Shown here: piece after piece, positions 16,642-24,672 of the stretch
Numbering within the stretch: the stretch's first letter is position 1
Layout: each line of letters starts with the position of its first letter
Origin: an uncultured Clostridia bacterium
GTDB taxonomy: Bacteria; Bacillota; Clostridia; Oscillospirales; Acutalibacteraceae
NCBI GenBank assembly: GCA_946187325.1
Contig: CAMHQC010000001.1
Location: forward strand, 62,001 to 126,000
DNA: 64,000 nt
Reading direction: 5' to 3'
Translations under genes and position numbers: made by a program
Notes under the pieces: model-generated
Databases searched by the model: none
What the model saw: only the letters and a program-made list of their open reading frames with translations
What the model was told of the DNA's origin: nothing

Positions 16642-18258
16642 ATGAAAAAAATAACCGCAATTATCTTAACTCTGACTATAATCGCGTCGGTGCTCTGCGC
16701 TTGTACGCCTCAATATAAAGGCCCTGTCGAAGAAAATAAAGTCTTAAAATCCACCGATAAATACCGCAACTACTACGAGATTTTCGTCGGCTCGTTCAAC
16801 GACAGCAACGGCGACGGCACGGGCGATATAAAGGGTATTATCGATAAACTCGATTACCTAAACGACGGCAATCCTAAAACCGATACAGACCTCGGAATAG
16901 ACGGTATTTGGCTCACGCCGATTATGCCGTCGCATTCATACCATAAATACGATGTTAAGGATTATTTCGCGATTGACGAGAGCTTCGGCACAATGCGGGA
17001 CTTTGATAAACTGGTGAGTGAATGTCACAAACGTGGGATCAATATTATTATAGACCTCGTTTTAAACCACTGCTCAAAGTTCAACCCGCTTTTCGAGAGC
17101 GCTTGCAAACAGACTCTTAAAGGCGATTTATCTCACGACGCCAAGTATTTCGAGATAGAAAAGTACGACTCTAACCCTGGTGACGCCTATACCGAAATCG
17201 GCAAGAATTATTACTACGAGTCGAACTTCTCGCCATATATGCCCGAGTGGAATCTCTACGAAAAATGTACCCGGGATTACTTTAAGAAGATATCGAAATT
17301 CTGGCTTAAAGACCACTCGGTAGACGGTTTCCGCCTCGACGCGACAAAGTACTACACGAGCAAGAAGGGCGAAGGTATGGAGTTCTTAAAATGGTTCTAC
17401 AGCGAGAGCAAGAAGATTAAGCCAGACGTTTATATGGTCGGCGAGAACTGGACGGGCAACTCCGAAATTGTCGATATGTACGAGTCGAAAGCCGACAGCT
17501 TCTTCTCGTTCGGATTCGCCGATTCGTCGGGAGCGTTCGTAACAGCCGTGCGTAACCACAGCGCGTTCGGCTTAGTATCTTCCGTCGAAAAATTTGAGAA
17601 AAATACTAAAAAGTCGAACAAAGACCGAATTAACGCCTTTTTCCTCTCTAACCACGACCAAAAACGCAGCGCGAACTACCTCAAAACCGTCGGCTTAAAG
17701 GGTACTAAAATGGCGGCGGCGCTCTATATGCTTATGCCGGGCAACCCGTTTATCTATTACGGCGAGGAAATCGGACTTATTCAGGATTCCTCAAAAAACG
17801 AGGACGAGTACAAGCGTGAGCCGATGATATGGGACAGCGAAAAGCTCCCCGATATTGTCGTGAACAATATCGCTAAAGCGGATAAATCCCACGCTCAGTT
17901 CGGCGGAGTTAAACAGCAGGAAAAAGACAAAAACTCGCTGCTGAACTTCTACAAGCGTATAATCAAAATTAAGAATCAAAATCCGGCTATCGCTCGAGGA
18001 ACACTGTCCGAGTATAAGATAGGCGATCCCGAAATCGCAGCTTATAAAGTCACGGCTAAGGACGCTTTGCCATATTACATAATCCATAACCTTAGCGGCA
18101 CCGAGGCAAAGGAGATAGAGCTGAAAACGCTCTCAACGCTCCGCGGAGATTTAGTCGCCTCGAACGACGATAAAACAGACGAACACGTTATCCTCGACAA
18201 CAATACAAAACTAAAGCTTCCGCCGTATTCAACGGCAGTTTTACAGGAATTACCATAG
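16642..18258 (+). CDS. GH13 alpha-amylase family lipoprotein
   Basis: 538 residues. The lipobox SVLCAC gives a lipid-modified Cys21, so the enzyme is tethered outside the cell membrane. The (beta/alpha)8 barrel shows region I DLVLNH (138-143), region II GFRLDATKY with nucleophile Asp233, region III MVGENW with acid/base Glu268, and region IV LSNHDQ with transition-state Asp339. The N-terminal ...FNDSNGDGTGDIKG is a calcium-type loop common in GH13 enzymes that act on maltooligosaccharides. It would trim starch oligosaccharides for the transporter encoded just upstream. Exact specificity (amylase, glucosidase, neopullulanase) is not decided. Confidence 0.92.
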   Translation: MKKITAIILTLTIIASVLCACTPQYKGPVEENKVLKSTDKYRNYYEIFVGSFNDSNGDGTGDIKGIIDKLDYLNDGNPKTDTDLGIDGIWLTPIMPSHSYHKYDVKDYFAIDESFGTMRDFDKLVSECHKRGINIIIDLVLNHCSKFNPLFESACKQTLKGDLSHDAKYFEIEKYDSNPGDAYTEIGKNYYYESNFSPYMPEWNLYEKCTRDYFKKISKFWLKDHSVDGFRLDATKYYTSKKGEGMEFLKWFYSESKKIKPDVYMVGENWTGNSEIVDMYESKADSFFSFGFADSSGAFVTAVRNHSAFGLVSSVEKFEKNTKKSNKDRINAFFLSNHDQKRSANYLKTVGLKGTKMAAALYMLMPGNPFIYYGEEIGLIQDSSKNEDEYKREPMIWDSEKLPDIVVNNIAKADKSHAQFGGVKQQEKDKNSLLNFYKRIIKIKNQNPAIARGTLSEYKIGDPEIAAYKVTAKDALPYYIIHNLSGTEAKEIELKTLSTLRGDLVASNDDKTDEHVILDNNTKLKLPPYSTAVLQELP

Positions 18259-18259
18259 C

Positions 18260-18290
18260 AAAAAGGCTCCCTCGGGAGCCTTTTTCATTT
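18260..18290. terminator. Bidirectional terminator
   Basis: Twelve-bp AAAAAGGCTCCC/GGGAGCCTTTTT stem between converging amylase and spoIIE genes. Confidence 0.9.
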
Positions 18291-18331
18291 AAGAAGTTAA
18301 GGGTAGTAGGTATGAGAAAAGACATTTTAAC

Positions 18332-18355
18332 TTAGCCCTAAGCCCTTAGCCCTAA
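18332..18355. repeat. Degenerate heptamer tract at convergent junction
   Basis: Runs of CCCTAAG/CCCTTAG-like heptamers sit after the terminator and reach the stop codon of spoIIE. Similar tracts occur at 39500-39537, 50615-50658 and 57991-58014. Confidence 0.55.
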
Positions 18356-20667
18356 TTATCAATAACCCTTACCGCTACGGCGGTAATATCGTCGTCGTGA
18401 CCGTCGTTTCGGCGTTTAATAGCTTCGTTTACTACCGTTTTCGCGAGGTCAGAGCAGTTGTTGTTATCCTTAAAATTTCGGATAATCTCCTCGAGCCATT
18501 TTTCGTCTTTCAGCGTTGCTCCGTCCGATACCATAACTATCACATCTCCTCCCCGAAGATTTACGCTGTCGCTGGCGAATTTAACATCTCCCAAAATCCC
18601 TACGGGCAGTGATTTTGAGGATTTTTTCAGAAGCCGTCCGCCTTTTTTAACGTAGCTGAATGGCGCGCCTGCCTTATTCATAACTGCTTTTCCGCTGAAT
18701 AAATCGAGATTAATCATATCTACGGTCGATAGGCTCTCGTCCTCGCTCTTTACCATAAGCGCCGAGTTTACCACCTGAAGCGCGCAGTTCTCGCTGAGTC
18801 CCGCTTTAAGCAGGTTGGTCAGTATAGAAACGGTCATATTGCTGTCTACAGCCGCTCTGCCTCCTGTACCCATACCGTCGCTTATAAGCGCCACAAACTG
18901 CCCGAAGCCGTTTACAAAGCAGTTAACACAGTCGCCGCAAAGCTTACCGCCGCCGAAAACGTGCTGGTAAACGCCGACCTCTACGTCGAATACGGGTATC
19001 TCGCTGAGTACAATCCTCGTACGATCGCCGATTCGCGTAATGATCGGAGTATCGAAGCATCTCGCGCAGACAGAGGAAATATCCTTAGCGAGAGCGTCTT
19101 TGTTCAGCTTGGTTTTACCTCGGCTGAGTTCAATCTCCACCGACATTCTGCCGTTAGTGTCTATCATACAACCGCACTCCATAACAATAAATCCGCGCCT
19201 GTGCAGATATTCCTTAACCCTTGAGGCGCAGTCCGCGTCAAAGGTCTTATAGTTTTCAATTTCCTGAGCCATATCGCCGAGAATTTGTGAAAGTCCCGAA
19301 AACTGCCCCGCGACCATCGAGCGTATCTGAGTTACCCTCGCCGAAGCCTCGATACCGCCTAAATAATCTCGGTAACCGTTGTTTATCGAGTCGGCGACCT
19401 CAATTTTACGACAGCATTTTTTTGAGAATAAATCCTCAACGTCGCTCTCCGTGATGTAGCCCTGAGTTTTAAGAGGCGAGGACAGCCGTTTGAAATCCTC
19501 CGAAGTCGAGTTTTTGTGCCTGTTCCAACAGTACGACATCATCCCGCAGTTCTCGCACACATCGCGTGCCGCGTCCTTGTAAATGTATTCCACCTCGGGA
19601 GCGTAGAGCTTTTTAAGCTGACGGCTTACCGCGTTTACGCATCCGCTGACGTTTTTTAACGCTCCCGAGGCGAAATCAAGCCTCATTACAATTGAGTTCC
19701 TAAGCGATTTTTCGCCTTTAGTATTTTCTCTCGGCAGGAAAACCGGCGTTATATGCCTTTCTATATCCTTCGGCAAAATCATAAACACGACCGAGCCTAT
19801 AATCGTTTCGACGAACATCGGCAGTATAAGGCTGTTGTCGCCCGCGGATAAAAGCATAACAGCGTTGCATATTATAAACCCCAAAGCGCTGCCCGCCTTG
19901 CCGAACGGCGCGAAAAGCCCGCCTATAAGTCCGCCGAAGCTGTAGCCCGCGCAGATAAACGCGAAGTTTACCGAGCTCATTCCGAAAATCGAACCTGTCG
20001 AAGCTCCCGAAATAGCTCCGCCCGCTACCGAGCCGTACCTGGCGCAGAGAAGTATTATAATCACCGCGGCGATTCTGCCAAGCGATACTTTTTCGAATTC
20101 AATACTGCTCAGCGACAGTATAAGCGCGCAACCGCTCATAACCAGGCATGCCGCCTCCGACTGGGAGAGTGCGGCGGGTCGTCGTCCCGAGGTCAAAAGG
20201 AACACCGCGCGCGAGAAAAAATACGCCACAGCTCCCGCTACGACCGCCTCTACCGCGACCTTTGATATATCCGAAACCGTACTCGAGCGCACGAAGATTA
20301 GCGCTATACCCGACGCGAATATCGGCAAAAACGCCGCGGCGGGCTGATAAACCGCGCTTTTGGAAATCAGCTTATAGTCCTCGATAAGCCATCTTAAAAG
20401 CGCCGTAGAAACCGATACAGCGACATACCTAAAGCAGTTTTCGGGCATAAGTATAACGTACCCGAGCGCCGTTCCGAACGCAGCGAACAAAAGCTTTTTT
20501 CTCGGTACAGCCGAAACGTAACTCGCCCCGAACGGAGCCAGCGAGCCGAAAATTCTACCCCGGCATATCACCACTCCCAGCAGAATGTAAAGCGCGTTCT
20601 CGGCTAACGCCCACACCATTCCGTCGTCCTCAGTCCGTTTCCTTAACGCAGTTTTCTGTAATTCCAT
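18352..20667 (-). CDS. spoIIE: Stage II sporulation protein E (SpoIIE phosphatase)
   Basis: 771 residues from ATG 20667, preceded by AAAGGAAG; the frame continues upstream without a good start signal. Residues 30-330 are a polytopic membrane region of about ten helices; the middle part is the multimerisation region with a Cys-rich patch (C-E-N-C-G-M-M-S-Y-C-W). The last 200 residues are a PP2C phosphatase: ALISDGMGTG, VIMVSDGATL and the closing DDDITAVAV supply the metal-binding aspartates. In the forespore side of the septum it dephosphorylates SpoIIAA and so activates sigma-F. The promoter has a 21-bp spacer as expected for Spo0A control. Confidence 0.93.
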   Translation of the reverse strand: MELQKTALRKRTEDDGMVWALAENALYILLGVVICRGRIFGSLAPFGASYVSAVPRKKLLFAAFGTALGYVILMPENCFRYVAVSVSTALLRWLIEDYKLISKSAVYQPAAAFLPIFASGIALIFVRSSTVSDISKVAVEAVVAGAVAYFFSRAVFLLTSGRRPAALSQSEAACLVMSGCALILSLSSIEFEKVSLGRIAAVIIILLCARYGSVAGGAISGASTGSIFGMSSVNFAFICAGYSFGGLIGGLFAPFGKAGSALGFIICNAVMLLSAGDNSLILPMFVETIIGSVVFMILPKDIERHITPVFLPRENTKGEKSLRNSIVMRLDFASGALKNVSGCVNAVSRQLKKLYAPEVEYIYKDAARDVCENCGMMSYCWNRHKNSTSEDFKRLSSPLKTQGYITESDVEDLFSKKCCRKIEVADSINNGYRDYLGGIEASARVTQIRSMVAGQFSGLSQILGDMAQEIENYKTFDADCASRVKEYLHRRGFIVMECGCMIDTNGRMSVEIELSRGKTKLNKDALAKDISSVCARCFDTPIITRIGDRTRIVLSEIPVFDVEVGVYQHVFGGGKLCGDCVNCFVNGFGQFVALISDGMGTGGRAAVDSNMTVSILTNLLKAGLSENCALQVVNSALMVKSEDESLSTVDMINLDLFSGKAVMNKAGAPFSYVKKGGRLLKKSSKSLPVGILGDVKFASDSVNLRGGDVIVMVSDGATLKDEKWLEEIIRNFKDNNNCSDLAKTVVNEAIKRRNDGHDDDITAVAVRVIDN

Positions 20668-20700
20668 ATCTTTAGACTTCCTTTTCTTTTTGGTAAGACA

Positions 20701-20733
20701 ATTATAATTACCCTCGACGGAAAGTTTTGTCAT
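20701..20733 (-). promoter_or_regulatory. spoIIE promoter with 21-bp spacer and 0A-like box
   Basis: On the minus strand ATGACA (20728-20733) and TATAAT (20701-20706) are 21 bp apart. The spacer holds CTCGACG on the plus strand, five of seven to the Spo0A box TTCGACA. Wide spacing with 0A boxes is the known design of Spo0A-activated sigma-A promoters such as spoIIE and spoIIG. Confidence 0.55.
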
Positions 20734-20882
20734 AATATGGACGACGAAAAAATATTTATTGCTTTCAGTTTTCAGCAGGTTATCTTTACACCGTAGGGAA
20801 CACCCTCGGCGGTGTTTCAAGGCGGGTTTTCCCAAACAGCCGAGTTACCTCACGCCGACGGCGTGAATATCAATGTAAGACT

Positions 20883-20958
20883 TATCATTCTGAGCTTGCG
20901 AAGAATCTTAAAAGCTCCTTTGACTGCAATGCCCTCGACGTTTCCTCTCAGAATGATA
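20883..20958. repeat. Palindromic intergenic element
   Basis: Perfect 12-bp terminal inverted repeat TATCATTCTGAG/CTCAGAATGATA with an inner GCGAAGAATC segment, of the CATTCTGAG type found scattered in many genomes. The 317-bp gap also holds a CTCACGCC/GGCGTGA hairpin near 20856-20874; no gene is seen. Confidence 0.65.
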
Positions 20959-20969
20959 TTGCGAGAACT

Positions 20970-20995
20970 AAAAAAGAGCCGACCTTAGTCGACTC
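20970..20995 (-). terminator. Terminator overlapping the flippase stop codon
   Basis: Minus-strand stem GAGTCGAC/GTCGGCTC followed by TTTTTT. The stop codon of the flippase-like gene lies in the loop region. Confidence 0.8.
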
Positions 20996-22049
20996 CTTCT
21001 TCTTCCATTCTTTTAGCTTCTTCGGCTTTATCCTTAGTCATATACGAGAACGGACCCGTAAGCGCGATAACGCCGTAGTAGTTTATTACTCTCCATATAA
21101 GCGCGGCGCTCTTTAAGGTACCGCTTATGAAGAATGTGCTGAAAAACGCCGTGAATCCCAGTTCCGCGGCTCCCGAAGCTCCCGGGATAGGTATCATACC
21201 GCTCATAAGGTTAACGAACGCCTGGGATGATATAAGCTGGAACGGCGTGGCGTGGGTAAATCCGAACGAGCGGAATATAAAATACGGAACTAAAAACATT
21301 GCGATAAACTGTAGTATCGTCAGTATAAACGCGCTGATTAAAAGCTTAGGCTTTTTGTAGATATCCTTGTTGCTGGTGTGGAAGTTGTTGAGCTGTTTAT
21401 CTATACCGTCGATTTTCTCGTCAACATTTTTTATAATCTTAATCCTGTTTAAAATCTTAGCGAAAAACATTATAAGCTTTCTCGAAAGGTTCGGCGAAAA
21501 GCTGAACAGCAGTACCATTCCCGTAACAGCGAGCTGAGATATAAACCCGAACGCTAAAAGTATAAGTATATACGAAATGTTTTTGTTAGACATTATAAAC
21601 GGAATATTCGAAACCACCGCGACAATGCTCATTAAGGTTAGTACAACCTGATACACCATAAACTTCTGCATCAAGCGCGAGGTAGCGTAGCCTACGCCGA
21701 TGTGCATTTTAGAGTGTAATAAAAACACCTGCATCGGCTGACCGCCTGTAGACGACGGAGTAATCGCGCTCCAAAAAAGCCCCATAAATCCGACCCGCAC
21801 AGCGTCAATAAACCGAAACTCTTTATGGTCGTCTTTTATAAAAAGGTAAATAACAATTGCCTCAATCAGCATATATAAAAGCTGAGAGCCTACGGCGGCA
21901 AGTATCCAATACCAAATAACCTCGGTATCGGAATGAATAAGGTCGTTTAGACCGTCCTTGCTGAAAAAGAAGTATAAAATTATTCCCGCGCATAACCCGA
22001 TTACAAGCACGTTAAAAATATATTTAGGTTTAAAAAAAGAATTTTTCAT
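20985..22049 (-). CDS. Flippase-like/LPG synthase transmembrane domain protein (UPF0104)
   Basis: 354 residues with about eight membrane segments. The pattern FWSAITPSSTGGQPMQVFLL (about 92-111), IPIPGASGAAELGFTAFF (about 297-314) and the N-terminal VIGLCAGIILYFFFSK fit the membrane region shared by MprF-type lysylphosphatidylglycerol synthases and AglD/YbhN proteins. The soluble aminoacyl-transferase domain of MprF is missing, so it more likely moves a lipid or serves as a lipid-binding partner than makes lysyl lipids. It is the last gene of an operon with a diacylglycerol glycosyltransferase and a serpin, 8 bp after the serpin, which supports a role in glycolipid handling. Confidence 0.85.
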   Translation of the reverse strand: MKNSFFKPKYIFNVLVIGLCAGIILYFFFSKDGLNDLIHSDTEVIWYWILAAVGSQLLYMLIEAIVIYLFIKDDHKEFRFIDAVRVGFMGLFWSAITPSSTGGQPMQVFLLHSKMHIGVGYATSRLMQKFMVYQVVLTLMSIVAVVSNIPFIMSNKNISYILILLAFGFISQLAVTGMVLLFSFSPNLSRKLIMFFAKILNRIKIIKNVDEKIDGIDKQLNNFHTSNKDIYKKPKLLISAFILTILQFIAMFLVPYFIFRSFGFTHATPFQLISSQAFVNLMSGMIPIPGASGAAELGFTAFFSTFFISGTLKSAALIWRVINYYGVIALTGPFSYMTKDKAEEAKRMEEEGVD

Positions 22050-22057
22050 ACTGCCTC

Positions 22058-23284
22058 TTAAATGTTGGATATAACTCCCGTAAATACAGGGATATAGCTT
22101 TCGTTATCTACTACCGCGAATACAAACGGACGGTTGAAACTAAGTGTTTTCGAGGGTTGTTTCTTGGTAGAATTAGATTTAACGGCGGTACCGCTTCCTA
22201 CACCGTCCTTAGTTATTTTGAACTCAAAGTTCTGTATAATATCACAAACGCTCGACTTCCAAGCGTAGGATAATCCCGAATAATCGCCCGTTTCTTTGAG
22301 GAAGCGGAGCGGTTTTCTCTCGGTAAAGTTGAGCTCGGTTTTTCTCGTAAACTCGGGAATACTCACCTCGCAGGTTTTAAAAACGCTCATCGAGTTCATA
22401 AGCTTTGCGAAGCTGTCGCCGTTTAGCTTTTTAAGGAGATTTTCGATGTTATCGTCCTTGGGCATAAACGCCGCGAATTTAGCGGGAGTGTTTTTTAAGT
22501 CCTTAACGAATCCCTCGGCAGTTTTACTCTCAAGGTAATACTCCGTACCGCTTAAAAATTTCACGTCAGAGGTTTTATCCGCGCCGTTGAACTTTCCGTT
22601 TGAGGTTTTCGAAAATCCTGTAAGCCAGCTGTCGCTCATATACGCGCTGTTTAAAAGCATAAGTCCCGCGTTTTTGTCGGGAGCGGAGATGTAGCCCGCC
22701 TTAGATTTTTCTGAGATATAAGAGTTTACCTTTTCGGTAAAATCCTTGTCGGAAAAGCTGAGCCTGAAAACTCCCTGGTTATAAAAGTCGGCGTTCGAAA
22801 GCAAAAACTTCTGGCTCACGGGCGTGTCTGAGTTTAAGAAAAAGTCGCCGTTTATGTTTATATATCTATTTTTTTCGATATTTCCGAGCTTTTCAATTCG
22901 GCTGTAAAAATATCCGCTCGAGCTGTTCAAGCCGTCTAAAGCGAGGTTCTCGCCTGTAACAGTTTTAATTCGGCTCTGGGTTTTTCCCGAAGCGGCGTTT
23001 TCTAAAAGTGAAAGCTGATAGTAAATCGCCGCGGGCGAATATGTTACGTTCCTATCTTCCTTGTACAGCTTGTACAGCATATCCGCCGAGAAGTTTACGG
23101 CGGCGGTTTTGTAGTCGTTGTAGGAAGTAGGATTAGTAGTTTCGCCGTTTTTAAAAATATAGGTGAGGTTTTCGTCAGCTTTAACGTCCGCGGTTAAATC
23201 TTCGCCCGGGATATTACCCGAGCATGAGCATAATAATGTGGAAAATATAATAATTACAAGGGAAAAGCAGATTAGTTTTTTCAT
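22058..23284 (-). CDS. Serpin-family lipoprotein (protease inhibitor)
   Basis: 408 residues. Lipobox LLCSC (Cys21) anchors it outside the membrane. The serpin fold is seen from N-F-S-A-D-M-L-Y-K-L (about 69-78) and N-V-T-Y-S-P-A-A-I-Y-Y to the strong C-terminal signature SFNRPFVFAVVDNESYIPVFTGVI. The hinge before the reactive loop reads KDGVGSGTAVKSNS, with small residues at the places needed for loop insertion, so it may be an inhibitory serpin; the scissile bond would be in the Lys/Ser/Gln-rich stretch that follows and the target protease cannot be told. Start overlaps the glycosyltransferase stop by four bases. Bacterial serpins are uncommon and this lipid-operon context is unusual. Confidence 0.85.
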   Translation of the reverse strand: MKKLICFSLVIIIFSTLLCSCSGNIPGEDLTADVKADENLTYIFKNGETTNPTSYNDYKTAAVNFSADMLYKLYKEDRNVTYSPAAIYYQLSLLENAASGKTQSRIKTVTGENLALDGLNSSSGYFYSRIEKLGNIEKNRYININGDFFLNSDTPVSQKFLLSNADFYNQGVFRLSFSDKDFTEKVNSYISEKSKAGYISAPDKNAGLMLLNSAYMSDSWLTGFSKTSNGKFNGADKTSDVKFLSGTEYYLESKTAEGFVKDLKNTPAKFAAFMPKDDNIENLLKKLNGDSFAKLMNSMSVFKTCEVSIPEFTRKTELNFTERKPLRFLKETGDYSGLSYAWKSSVCDIIQNFEFKITKDGVGSGTAVKSNSTKKQPSKTLSFNRPFVFAVVDNESYIPVFTGVISNI

Positions 23285-24390
23285 TTATTTTCCCCCGAAA
23301 GCGAATACGCCAGTTCGCAAATCTGCTTGGAGGCGTTGCCGTGATAGTTCTTTTTACAGTTCTCGCTCATAATTCTTAGCTTATGGTTATCGTTTAAGAG
23401 CGCGTTCACCTTTTCCCCGCAGCTTTTGTCGAGTATAATTGCCACGCCTATCTCCTTTAAGAATTTAGCGTTATAGGCTTCCTGCCCCGGATAAGCGCTG
23501 TAAATAGCCATCGGAAGCGAACACGCCAAGCTCTCGCTCACCGTAAGTCCGCCGGGTTTCGTAATAATCAGGTCGGAGCAGTGCATATAATCTTCTACAT
23601 TATCAACATACATCAGGAGCTTAGTGTTTTTGTTGATTTTAGTTCTGAATTTATTGTAAAGACTTGGATTGTTGCCTGTAATTACGACAAACTGACATCC
23701 TTTAGCCGAGCCCGAAATATCCTTATATACCGAAAGAACCTCGTTTACCCCGAAGCTTCCCGCCATAAATAACACGGTTTTGCCGTCGGGTTTAAGTCTG
23801 AGCTTGTTTTTAAGCTGAGCCTTGTCGGGAGTATCGTAGAATTTTTGGAATACGGGTATTCCGAACGCGTGAACTTTCCTGGGACTGATGTTATATCTTG
23901 TCTGGAAATCGTCCACCATTTTCTGACTGCTGACTATATAATGGTCGATACCGTCGGCTATGTAGGTGTAATGAACCTCGAAATCTGTAATAAGCGAGAT
24001 GACGGGGGTTTTAATCTTGCGTTTTTTCTTTAAATCGCCGAGCATAGTTGACACAAACGCGTGGCACGATACGATAACGTCGGGTTTAAACGTCTCGATA
24101 GCCGCGATTAAGTGTTTGCCCTTAAATTTATTAACGGAGTTACAAAGGTTGTTAAGCGCCGACTCGCGGTCGGAATTACGGTAAATATTACCGTAGAATT
24201 TCGGCATTTTTTTAGCGAGTACAGTGTAACCGCCGCATATAAAGTTGTTATAAAGTTTTCCCGCAACTTCAAGCCCATCGACTATCTTGACGATATTCTT
24301 CGGGGAATCCGACTCAATATACTCTTTTAACGCGGTCGCGGCGCGTTTATGACCGCCTCCCGTGGAAGCGGAAAAAATCAAAACCTTCAT
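23281..24390 (-). CDS. Processive diacylglycerol glycosyltransferase (UgtP/MGDG synthase family)
   Basis: 369 residues. N-terminal MKVLIFSASTGGGHKRAATAL is the GT28 MGDG-synthase start; the C-terminal half has VLFMAGSFGVNEVLS, VITGNNPSLYNKF and SDLIITKPGGLTVSESLA, the nucleotide-sugar site. It adds glucose or galactose from UDP-sugar to diacylglycerol at the inner membrane face, giving glycolipids and a lipoteichoic acid anchor. First gene of a three-gene operon (serpin, then flippase-like), with its own promoter at 24444-24472. Confidence 0.88.
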   Translation of the reverse strand: MKVLIFSASTGGGHKRAATALKEYIESDSPKNIVKIVDGLEVAGKLYNNFICGGYTVLAKKMPKFYGNIYRNSDRESALNNLCNSVNKFKGKHLIAAIETFKPDVIVSCHAFVSTMLGDLKKKRKIKTPVISLITDFEVHYTYIADGIDHYIVSSQKMVDDFQTRYNISPRKVHAFGIPVFQKFYDTPDKAQLKNKLRLKPDGKTVLFMAGSFGVNEVLSVYKDISGSAKGCQFVVITGNNPSLYNKFRTKINKNTKLLMYVDNVEDYMHCSDLIITKPGGLTVSESLACSLPMAIYSAYPGQEAYNAKFLKEIGVAIILDKSCGEKVNALLNDNHKLRIMSENCKKNYHGNASKQICELAYSLSGENK

Positions 24391-24443
24391 CTAAAACTCC
24401 TGTTTATATATCAGCGTATAGCTGTACAAATACACATATATTC

Positions 24444-24472
24444 ATTATATACAATTTTGGTTAAAAATTCAA
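24444..24472 (-). promoter_or_regulatory. Promoter of the glycolipid operon
   Basis: Minus strand TTGAAT (24467-24472), 17 bp, TATAAT (24444-24449). Confidence 0.75.
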
Positions 24473-24672
24473 TATTTAACGCCAATCTTTAAGAAAAAAT
24501 CTTGCGCCGATATTCGTTATTTTATTAAGTATTTCGGCGGATTAACTCATTATTAAGTGCAAGTTTAACAAATTTAAAAATTTATCGACATTTTTCAAAT
24601 TTTTTCTTTATTTTTTACGAAAAAAGGTATAAAATGTATAGTGGTTATGTAGGTAAAGAAGGAGGAATTGCA

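Noticed and set aside
22058-23284. Serpin as a cellulosome component
   Set aside because: There is no dockerin; it has a lipobox instead.
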